DNA from: an uncultured Pseudorhodobacter sp.
GTDB taxonomy: Bacteria > Pseudomonadota > Alphaproteobacteria > Rhodobacterales > Rhodobacteraceae
DNA: 5,303 nt
Assembly (NCBI GenBank): GCA_945957495.1
Contig: CAMFLG010000258.1
Coordinates: forward strand, 1-5,303
Reading direction: 5' to 3'
Shown here: positions 1 to 5,303 of the stretch, piece by piece
How the letters are laid out: each line of letters begins with the position of its first letter
Position numbering within the stretch: position 1 is the stretch's first letter
Notes under the pieces: model-generated
The model's input: only the letters and a program-made list of their open reading frames with translations
Database searches by the model: none
What the model was told of the DNA's origin: nothing
Position numbers and translations under genes: made by a program

Positions 1-8
1 CACAGACT

Positions 9-23
9 CATGGCATTCACCTT
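9..23 (-). promoter_or_regulatory. Possible ribosome binding site and start codon of next minus-strand gene
   Basis: On the minus strand, AAGGTG (18-23) lies 6 bases before an ATG (9-11) that opens toward the left edge as Met-Ser-Leu. The preceding stretch (24-38) is AT-rich, as expected for a leader. Only three codons are visible, so this could be chance. The competing reading is the tail of a converging plus-strand gene ending HRLMAFTLV with TAA at 28-30. Confidence 0.3.
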
Positions 24-45
24 GGTTTAAATATTCTCGGGGGGA

Positions 46-103
46 GGCGCGGCACGCGCCCGGGGGGCGACGCGCCCCCGCACGCGCCGCGGGCACGCGG
101 CGC
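46..103. repeat. Cluster of three perfect GC hairpins with GCACGCG repeats
   Basis: Three further perfect inverted repeats follow one another: 46-51/55-60 (ggcgcg, loop gca), 63-69/73-79 (gggggcg, loop acg) and 84-91/96-103 (gcgccgcg, loop ggca). The heptamer GCACGCG recurs at 52-58, 80-86 and 93-99; the first two copies extend to GCACGCGCC. From 39 to 103 there are only five A/T bases in 65, all A on the plus strand. The tract may add to termination or RNA 3'-end protection after the operon, or be a dispersed intergenic repeat. No protein is supported here. Confidence 0.7.
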
Positions 104-104
104 T

Positions 105-140
105 GAAGAAGAATGATGCGGGGGCGTCAGCCCCCGCATC
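105..140 (-). terminator. Intrinsic terminator after the transporter operon
   Basis: A perfect 11-bp inverted repeat pairs 115-125 (gatgcgggggc) with 130-140 (gcccccgcatc) around a 4-base loop. Read on the minus strand, the stem is followed by ATTCTTCTTC (105-114), a U-rich but not pure U tract. It begins 10 bases after the binding-protein stop codon, exactly where the operon should end. The stem is very G/C-rich and should be stable. With no plus-strand U tract on the other side, termination is expected mainly for minus-strand transcripts. Confidence 0.85.
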
Positions 141-149
141 GCACTCAGA

Positions 150-1175
150 TCACTTCTGCAATTCGGTCCAGATTGCCGTGATGTATTCCTGACCCTTGCC
201 GGTGCAGGTCGGCAGGAAGTGGCCTGCGGCCTTGAACTCTTCCGGCACCACGATTTCCGGCGCGTCCTTCATATCGGCCGGCATGAACTCTTCCGAACCC
301 GAAATGCCGTTGGCATAGCGCGCGAAGGCAGAGATCAGGGCGGCGTTTTCCGGCAGCATGATGAAGTCGAGGAACTTGTAGGCCTCTTCAACGTTGGTCG
401 CGTCAGACAGCAGTGCCACGTTGTCCATCCACAGCGGATAGCCTTCCTTCGGATAGCCGTATTTCACATCCGGGTTGGCCAGACGCGCGCGGAAGATCGC
501 GCCGTTCCAGTACAGCGAGGCCATCACGTCGTTGTTCGACATCTTTTCGGTCATGCCGTAGTCCATCGACAGCCATTTCGGCTTGGCAGCGATCAGAACG
601 TCGCGGACCTTCTTCATCACTTCCGGGTCTTCCGAGCAGGGCTGGCCGCCGACATACATCGTCGCCAGCGCCAGAACGTCGTTCATTTCCGGGGTGACGT
701 TGACCTTGCCCACCAGTTCCGGCGGCGGGTCAAGGAAGATGGCAGAGGTGTTGATATCACCCGAATAGGCGGTTTGGTTCACCGCCATGCCGGTGGTGCC
801 CCATTGCCACGGAACCGTATAGGCCCGGCCCGGATCGTAGGCCACATCCATCCATTCCGGCGCGATGTTGGAATGGTGCGGCAGTTTCGACAGGTCCAGT
901 TCCTGAATCAGGCCCTTGTCGCGGTAGATCGGCACATAGTTGGCCGACGGCACCACAAGGTCAAAGCCTGCGCCACCGGCCTCGATCTTGGCCAGTGCGG
1001 TGTCGTTGGAATCGTAATCCGTCACTGTCACCTTGATGCCGGTTTCCTTTTCGAATTTGGCCAGCAGTTCGGGGTTGGTGTAATCGCCCCAGTTGTAAAG
1101 CTGCAGCTCGCCTTCCGCCGAGGCAAAGCTGGTGGTGGCCATAAGCAGGGCCGTCGCAGTCAGAAGTTTTTTCAT
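150..1175 (-). CDS. potD: Periplasmic polyamine-type solute-binding protein, PotD/PotF family
   Basis: This secreted binding protein captures ligand in the periplasm and delivers it to the permeases. It has 341 residues, with a Sec signal peptide: two Lys, a hydrophobic core at 4-16 and likely cleavage after Ala20 (ASA/EG). No lipobox is seen. The mature start LQLYNWGDY and the motif GFDLVVPSANYV (70-81) are PotD/PotF hallmarks. Aligned by eye to E. coli PotD recalled from memory, pocket residues Trp34, Glu36, Tyr37, Asp168, Glu171, Trp229, Trp255, Asp257 and Tyr293 correspond to Trp29, Asp31, Tyr32, Glu163, Asp166, Trp223, Trp249, Asp251 and Tyr287. PotD Tyr85 aligns with Asn79, and Gln327 falls near Pro322. 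The only cysteines, 180 and 324, could form a disulfide. The ATG at 1175 has GGGAG at 1182-1186. It is last in the operon, as in E. coli potABCD. A cationic amine ligand is likely; its identity is open. Confidence 0.92.
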   Translation of the reverse strand: MKKLLTATALLMATTSFASAEGELQLYNWGDYTNPELLAKFEKETGIKVTVTDYDSNDTALAKIEAGGAGFDLVVPSANYVPIYRDKGLIQELDLSKLPHHSNIAPEWMDVAYDPGRAYTVPWQWGTTGMAVNQTAYSGDINTSAIFLDPPPELVGKVNVTPEMNDVLALATMYVGGQPCSEDPEVMKKVRDVLIAAKPKWLSMDYGMTEKMSNNDVMASLYWNGAIFRARLANPDVKYGYPKEGYPLWMDNVALLSDATNVEEAYKFLDFIMLPENAALISAFARYANGISGSEEFMPADMKDAPEIVVPEEFKAAGHFLPTCTGKGQEYITAIWTELQK

Positions 1176-1202
1176 TGTTGTCTCCCGGTTGGTTATTTTT
1201 GG

Positions 1203-2006
1203 TCATTCTTTCTTGCGGGTCAGCAAGAAGAAAGCAGTCAGCAGGGCCACGGTCAGCCCCAGAAGAACAGTCGAAATCGCATAAATCTCCGTCGAGATCG
1301 ACCGGCGGATCTGCCCCAGCATATAGGTGGGCAAGGTGTCCTGCCCGGCAGATTTGACGAAAAGCGTAATCACAACATCGTCCAGCGAGGTGACGAATGC
1401 CAGCATCATCCCCGCGATGATGCCCGGAAGCAACAGCGGAAAGGTCAGATAGCGGAACACCTGCCAAGGGCTGCCGTAAAGGTCGGTCGCGGCGGTTTCC
1501 AGCGTCAGATCCATGCCCTCCAGCCGGGCGCGGATCGGCAGATAGGCGAAGGGAATGCAAAAGGCCGAATGTGCGACGATCAGATAGCCTAGGCCCTGAT
1601 AGCCCGTTGCAACCTTGATCCAGGCAAAAAAGATCAGCAGGGCCACGGCGGTGACGATTTCCGGCACCATCAGCGGTTGGTTGATCATCATGTAGATGAA
1701 GGTCTGGCCCTTGAACTCTTTGCGCCGAGTGGTGCCAAGCGCGGCCATGGTGGCCACGATGGTGGACACCACGGCCGCGACCGAGGCGATCACGATGGAT
1801 CGCAGCGTGGCGTCCTTCACATGGTCATTGGCCCAGGCCTTGCCATACCATTGCAGCGAAAAACCTTCCCAGATGCCCACCGCCTTTCCGGCGTTGAAGG
1901 AATAAAACACCAGCATGAAGATCGGCAGATAGAGCGCCACAAAGACAAAGATCGCCGTGGGGGTGAAGCCGGGCAGTTTGGCCGTGTCAAATCCGCGATT
2001 AGCCAT
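1203..2006 (-). CDS. potC: Polyamine-type ABC transporter permease, PotC family
   Basis: This is the second inner-membrane permease of the importer, with 267 residues against about 264 in E. coli PotC. Hydrophobic segments lie near 12-35, 68-92, 105-131, 138-158, 194-215 and 241-263. The EAA loop is at 170-196 (ETAATDLYGSPW to LLPGI). Relative to E. coli PotC, the canonical Glu aligns with Thr171 and the first Gly position with Tyr177. The following SLDDVVIT (207-214) is a PotC hallmark (SMDDVVV in E. coli). The ATG at 2006 is preferred over the one at 2036: GGGAG at 2014-2018 sits 7 bases upstream, and the start then overlaps the potB stop by 8 bp (ATGGCTAA), a classic coupling arrangement. 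The longer start would add a Cys/Pro-rich extension overlapping potB by 38 bp. The stop is TGA, 27 bases before the binding-protein gene. Confidence 0.93.
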   Translation of the reverse strand: MANRGFDTAKLPGFTPTAIFVFVALYLPIFMLVFYSFNAGKAVGIWEGFSLQWYGKAWANDHVKDATLRSIVIASVAAVVSTIVATMAALGTTRRKEFKGQTFIYMMINQPLMVPEIVTAVALLIFFAWIKVATGYQGLGYLIVAHSAFCIPFAYLPIRARLEGMDLTLETAATDLYGSPWQVFRYLTFPLLLPGIIAGMMLAFVTSLDDVVITLFVKSAGQDTLPTYMLGQIRRSISTEIYAISTVLLGLTVALLTAFFLLTRKKE

Positions 2007-2910
2007 GACGGTTCTCCCGCCCGGACACGCGCACATATAGCACCAGCGCGGCAGAGACGACGATCAACAAGAGGATCGACAGCGACGCCCCCAGCGGCCA
2101 GTTGCGGCCCTGACCGAACTGCAACTCGATAAAGTTGCCGATCATCATTTTCTTGCCACCGCCCAGCACGCGCGGCGTCACATAGGCGCCCAGCGAAGGC
2201 ACGAACACCAGAATCGACCCTGCCACGATGCCGGGGCGCACGATTGGCAGGATCACCCGCCGCAGGGTCTGCCAGCGGCTGGCGTAAAGGTCGTAAGACG
2301 CCTCCAGCAGTTTCATGTCAAAACGGTCGATCGCGGCAAACAGCGGCAGCACCATCAGCGGCAGGTAGACATAGGTCATGCCGATGAACACCGCGAAATC
2401 GGTGTAGATCATGTTGATCGGCGCGCTGATGATCCCGGCCTTCAACAGCAGCGTGTTCAGCAGGCCTTCGTTGCGGATCACCTCGCTGATCGCAAAGGTG
2501 CGGATCAAGAGATTGGTCCAGAACGGAATGGTGATCAAGAACAACCACATCGTGCGCGACCGGGGCGAGCGGGTGGCGATGAACCAGGCGGTGGGAAAGC
2601 CCACGGCAAAGGTGATCAGCGTGGTCAGCGTGGACAGTTTGACCGACCGCCAGAAGATCGTCAGATGCGCGTCGGCCAAGGTGAACTTGCCGGGTTCAAA
2701 GATATCTTCGGTCAGCAGAATGCTGCGCCAGGCGTTCAGCGAGAAAATCCATTCGACGTTGCCATATTCGCCGGGCGTCAGAAATGAATAGACCAGCACG
2801 ATCAGCAGGGGGCCAACGGCGGCGAAGGCCAGAATGAACAGGGCCGGGGCAGACAGCCACCAGCCATTGCGGGTTGCGGCGGCGTCCTGCGCGGTTTCGG
2901 CGGCGCTCAT
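1999..2910 (-). CDS. potB: Polyamine-type ABC transporter permease, PotB family
   Basis: This inner-membrane permease pairs with the next gene product to form the translocation path. It has 303 residues, with hydrophobic segments at roughly 18-42, 89-112, 121-141, 171-195, 226-246 and 274-296, giving the expected six helices. The cytoplasmic EAA loop that docks on the ATPase is at 203-228 (LLEASYDLYAS to RPGI); Tyr replaces the usual Gly of the motif. Between helices 1 and 2 is a long periplasmic loop (about 43-88), typical of PotB and longer than in PotC. I chose the ATG at 2910, not the in-frame ATG at 2964. GGAGG at 2920-2924 lies 9 bases upstream of it, and the longer form would overlap potA by 50 bp and add an Arg-rich, unconserved-looking tail. 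Only 4 bases separate it from the potA stop, suggesting translational coupling. Confidence 0.93.
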   Translation of the reverse strand: MSAAETAQDAAATRNGWWLSAPALFILAFAAVGPLLIVLVYSFLTPGEYGNVEWIFSLNAWRSILLTEDIFEPGKFTLADAHLTIFWRSVKLSTLTTLITFAVGFPTAWFIATRSPRSRTMWLFLITIPFWTNLLIRTFAISEVIRNEGLLNTLLLKAGIISAPINMIYTDFAVFIGMTYVYLPLMVLPLFAAIDRFDMKLLEASYDLYASRWQTLRRVILPIVRPGIVAGSILVFVPSLGAYVTPRVLGGGKKMMIGNFIELQFGQGRNWPLGASLSILLLIVVSAALVLYVRVSGRENRHG

Positions 2911-2914
2911 GCCC

Positions 2915-3985
2915 CTAGTCCTCCAGAACCTGAACGGAACCCGGCGCAAAGCGCAGGGCCACATTCTGACCCTGGGTCAGATCGGCATCGCCGGTGGCAG
3001 TGGTCTGCAGGCGGGCCATCACCTCGGTTCCATCGGCAAGCGTCATGTAGCAATGGGTGTCGGTGCCGAAATAGACCATGTTTTGCACTGTTGCCGTCAC
3101 GGCGCCCAATTCGGCGCTGTTCACCAGACGCACCTGTTCGGGGCGTACGATGGCCGTGACCTTGCGGCCCTGCGCAAGGCCCGCCGGGGCCTCGATCAAC
3201 TCTCCACTCGACAGGCGCAGGCCGTCTGCCTCGACCGTGGCTTGCAAAAAGTTGGTATCGCCGATGAACGAGGCGACAAAGCGGTTGACCGGGCGGGTGT
3301 AGATGTCTTTTGGCGGGCCGACCTGTTGCAACTTGCCCGCCGACATCACGCCGATACGGTCTGACATGGTCAGCGCCTCTTCCTGATCGTGGGTCACGAA
3401 GATGAAGGTGATGCCGGTTTCGGTTTGCAGACGCTTCAATTCGATCTGCATTTCCTTGCGCAGTTTCAGGTCCAGCGCCGACAGGGGTTCGTCCAGCAAA
3501 AGCACCTTGGGTTTTGGCGCAAGGGCGCGGGCAAGGGCCACGCGCTGTTGCTGACCGCCCGACAGTTGGCTGGTCTTGCGGTTTGCCATCTGTTCCAGTT
3601 TCACCAGGGCCAGCATCCGGGCGGCGGTTTCCTTGACCTCTGCCTGCGGGCGGCCCTGCATCTGCAACCCGAAGCCGACGTTTTCGGCGACAGTCAGGTG
3701 CGGAAACAGCGCGTAGGATTGGAACACCGTGTTCACCGGGCGCTTGTTGGGTGGCAGATAGGTGATGTCGGCGCCTTCCAGCAGGATCGTGCCCGAGGTG
3801 GGCATTTCGAACCCGGCGATCAGGCGCAGCAGGGTGGTCTTGCCGCAGCCCGAGGGGCCAAGCAGGGTAAAGAATTCACCCTGGCGGATTTCCACCGACA
3901 CATCGTCAAGCGCGCGCACAACCGCGTCCCCCTGTCCGAAGGCCTTGACGGCGTTGCGCGCCTCGACGGCAATGGCTTGGCTCAC
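2915..3985 (-). CDS. potA: Spermidine/putrescine-type ABC transporter ATPase, PotA family
   Basis: This is the ATP-hydrolysing subunit of the importer, sitting on the cytoplasmic face of the PotB/PotC-like permeases. It has 356 residues, near the family norm. In order: Walker A GPSGCGKTT at 43-51, Q-loop Gln89, signature LSGGQQQR at 141-148, Walker B VLLLDEP at 161-167 with catalytic Glu166, D-loop SALD at 169-172, and switch His199 in VTHD. A C-terminal TOBE-type regulatory domain runs from about 240 to 355, with the usual IVRPEQ at 279-284. All catalytic motifs are intact. The start is GTG at 3985, supported by GGGAG at 3995-3999 nine bases upstream; no longer in-frame start has a better site. 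The stop is TAG, 4 bases before the potB ATG. The family assignment is firm. The substrate is less so, because related ATPases serve sugar, iron and phosphonate importers; the polyamine call rests on the neighbouring permeases and binding protein. Confidence 0.95.
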   Translation of the reverse strand: MSQAIAVEARNAVKAFGQGDAVVRALDDVSVEIRQGEFFTLLGPSGCGKTTLLRLIAGFEMPTSGTILLEGADITYLPPNKRPVNTVFQSYALFPHLTVAENVGFGLQMQGRPQAEVKETAARMLALVKLEQMANRKTSQLSGGQQQRVALARALAPKPKVLLLDEPLSALDLKLRKEMQIELKRLQTETGITFIFVTHDQEEALTMSDRIGVMSAGKLQQVGPPKDIYTRPVNRFVASFIGDTNFLQATVEADGLRLSSGELIEAPAGLAQGRKVTAIVRPEQVRLVNSAELGAVTATVQNMVYFGTDTHCYMTLADGTEVMARLQTTATGDADLTQGQNVALRFAPGSVQVLED

Positions 3986-4048
3986 GCTGGTGTTCTCCCG
4001 TTTGGTCTTTTGATCATATTGACCGCCGCAATGCGGTGAGGCAACTGA

Positions 4049-5303
4049 TTAATTGCCCTGATCTGCCATCGCCGCACGACGCTGCCGCCAGGGTTGTGCG
4101 GATTCCAGTTCTGCACAAAGCGCGATTAATTCTTCATCATTTCCGAAAGCGGCGGCCAGATGGATGCCGATGGGCAGGCCCGAGGCCGACATCGCCATTG
4201 GCAGCGAGGCAGCCGGTTGCCCGGAGGCGTTGAACACGGCGCAGAAGGGAGAGTAGGCGAAAATCCCATTCGGGCCAACGCGATAGGCGACGTAATCCTC
4301 GGTATCATGGGCAAAGCGGCCCACCTTGGCCGGGGGTTCGGCAAGGGTCGCGGACAGCAGGATATCGGGGCCGTTGGCGAAATAGCGCGCCATCTGGCGG
4401 CCGAAGTCATGAATCTCGCCCACCGCCCGCAGATAGCGGGTGGCGGGCAGGGTGGCGGAATGTGCAATCGCACCGCGCGTGACGCCTTCCACATCCTCGC
4501 GGGTCAGATCGCGGCCCTTCAGGGCGGATTGCACCGACAGGGCCGATCCGATGCCGACAATGTCGGTCCAGGCGCGCATCATCATCGGCACATCGGCAGA
4601 GGCGGGATAGCCCGGCTCGACATGGTGGCCAAGGCTTTCCAGCAGCCGTCCTGTGGCGCGCACAGCCTCGGCCACTTCGGGGTCAATCGCGTCGCCGGTG
4701 AAGGTGGTGTCGCACAGCGCCACGCGCAGGCGACGGGGCGGGTGGCTGATCGCGGCGGCGTGGCCATGGGTCAGCGGCGGGGCATAGTAGGGCGCGCCCA
4801 GATCGGCGCCTTCGCAGGCGTCCAGCATCCGGGCGGTATCGCGCACCGAGCGGGTCAAGAATCCGTCAATCGCCATGCCAGCCCAGCCTTCGCCGGCATA
4901 GGGGCCATCGGGCAGGCGGGCGCGTGTGGGTTTGAAGCCGAAAAGCCCACAGGACGAGGCCGGGATCCGTACCGATCCGCCGCCGTCAGAGCCATGCGCA
5001 AAGGCGACGATCCCTGCGGCCACCGCAGCACCCGCGCCGCCCGAAGAACCGCCCGGCGTGTGATCGGTGTTCCACGGGTTGCGGGTGGGGCCGCCGTAGA
5101 CCACAGCCTCGGTTGCCGCCCCGATGCCACCCTCGGGGGCGGTGGTCCGGCCAAAGGTGACAACGCCAGTGGCGCGAATCCGTTCAAAGATCGCGGAGTT
5201 CTGGCCATAGCGTTTGTTGGCAAACAGGCGCGAGCCGCTGTGCGAGGGAAAATCCACCGCCTCGCAGCCCAGATCCTTCAGCAGGAACGGCACACCCCGG
5301 AAC
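4049..5303 (-). CDS. Amidase-signature family hydrolase, 5' end beyond window
   Basis: This enzyme hydrolyses a carboxamide bond using the Ser-cisSer-Lys triad of the amidase signature (AS) family; it is probably cytoplasmic. All triad positions are visible: Lys in GVPFLLKDLG (codon 5276-5278), cis-Ser in GGSSGG (codon 5045-5047) and the nucleophile Ser in SDGGGSVRIPAS (codon 4973-4975). The spacings of 77 and 24 residues match my recollection of FAAH and NylA. The C-terminal NASGQPAASLPM and SGLPIGIHL segments are also typical. The frame is open to the right edge; the GTG at 5293 is an internal Val of the GVPF motif, not a start. About 60 N-terminal residues are missing and 417 are visible, suggesting a full length near 480. 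The stop is TAA. It lies 63 bp upstream of the ABC genes on the same strand, so a shared operon is likely. The SDGGGS motif resembles NylA-type (aminohexanoate cyclic dimer hydrolase) amidases more than GatA, and no gatB or gatC is adjacent. The true substrate is unknown. Confidence 0.93.
   Translation of the reverse strand, partial: FRGVPFLLKDLGCEAVDFPSHSGSRLFANKRYGQNSAIFERIRATGVVTFGRTTAPEGGIGAATEAVVYGGPTRNPWNTDHTPGGSSGGAGAAVAAGIVAFAHGSDGGGSVRIPASSCGLFGFKPTRARLPDGPYAGEGWAGMAIDGFLTRSVRDTARMLDACEGADLGAPYYAPPLTHGHAAAISHPPRRLRVALCDTTFTGDAIDPEVAEAVRATGRLLESLGHHVEPGYPASADVPMMMRAWTDIVGIGSALSVQSALKGRDLTREDVEGVTRGAIAHSATLPATRYLRAVGEIHDFGRQMARYFANGPDILLSATLAEPPAKVGRFAHDTEDYVAYRVGPNGIFAYSPFCAVFNASGQPAASLPMAMSASGLPIGIHLAAAFGNDEELIALCAELESAQPWRQRRAAMADQGN

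Noticed and set aside
46..103. CRISPR-like or tandem repeat array
   Set aside because: The GCACGCG copies are only 7-9 bases with uneven short spacing and sit inside hairpins; no repeat-spacer pattern is present.
219..1592. Long plus-strand open frame (457 codons) antisense to potD and potC
   Set aside because: It is His/Arg/Gln/Gly-rich with no recognisable domain, crosses a gene boundary and lies opposite well-supported genes. Such shadows are expected where third positions are strongly G/C-biased.
2007..2036. Earlier in-frame ATG for the PotC-type permease
   Set aside because: The extension is Cys/Pro-rich and overlaps potB further; the ATG at 2006 has GGGAG and a standard 8-bp coupled overlap.
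2911..2964. Earlier in-frame ATG for the PotB-type permease
   Set aside because: It would overlap potA by 50 bp and add an Arg-rich tail; the ATG at 2910 has GGAGG at proper spacing.
3389..4039. Plus-strand open frame (216 codons) antisense to potA
   Set aside because: It lies opposite the Walker A to H-loop region of a clear ATPase and has low-complexity His/Gln/Gly composition, so it is a coding shadow.
4126..5223. Other-frame minus-strand open frames inside the amidase
   Set aside because: They are Pro/Arg/Ala-rich frameshifted readings of a gene whose own frame carries the complete amidase triad.
5291..5293. GTG as the amidase start codon
   Set aside because: The frame stays open to the window edge, and this codon is the Val of the GVPFLLKDLG motif, so the gene begins outside the window.

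Overview
The window is GC-rich with strong third-position G/C bias. Its Shine-Dalgarno sites are of the GGGAG/GGAGG type, and its protein style (PotABCD-like transporter, amidase-signature enzyme) fits an alphaproteobacterium. Rhodobacterales (Rhodobacter/Paracoccus relatives) is my best guess; it is an inference from style, since no marker gene is present.

Everything convincing lies on the minus strand, so transcription runs from high to low coordinates. From right to left: the 3' part of an amidase-signature hydrolase, cut by the window edge (4049-5303); a 63-bp gap; a PotA-type ABC ATPase (2915-3985, GTG start); a PotB-type permease (1999-2910); a PotC-type permease overlapping it by 8 bp (1203-2006); and a PotD/PotF-type periplasmic binding protein (150-1175). 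The last gene is followed by an 11-bp perfect stem-loop with a U-rich tail (105-140), a good intrinsic terminator. Next comes a 65-base tract of about 92% G+C holding three more perfect hairpins (46-103). The first ~30 bases are AT-richer and may be the start of another minus-strand gene or the tail of a converging plus-strand gene.

Together the genes make a complete binding-protein-dependent importer: two inner-membrane permeases, one ATPase (presumably a homodimer) and a secreted binding protein, preceded by a probably cytoplasmic amidase. The binding protein keeps the acidic and aromatic pocket positions that hold amines in E. coli PotD, but differs at two further ligand-contact positions and carries a lone cysteine pair. 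A reasonable inference is import of a cationic amine or amine conjugate, with the amidase cutting an amide bond in it or in a related compound. The ligand cannot be read from the sequence.

I see no mobile element, CRISPR array, tRNA or rRNA, and no evidence for a wholly new system. The points most worth a second look are the hairpin cluster, the altered ligand pocket and the amidase-transporter linkage.
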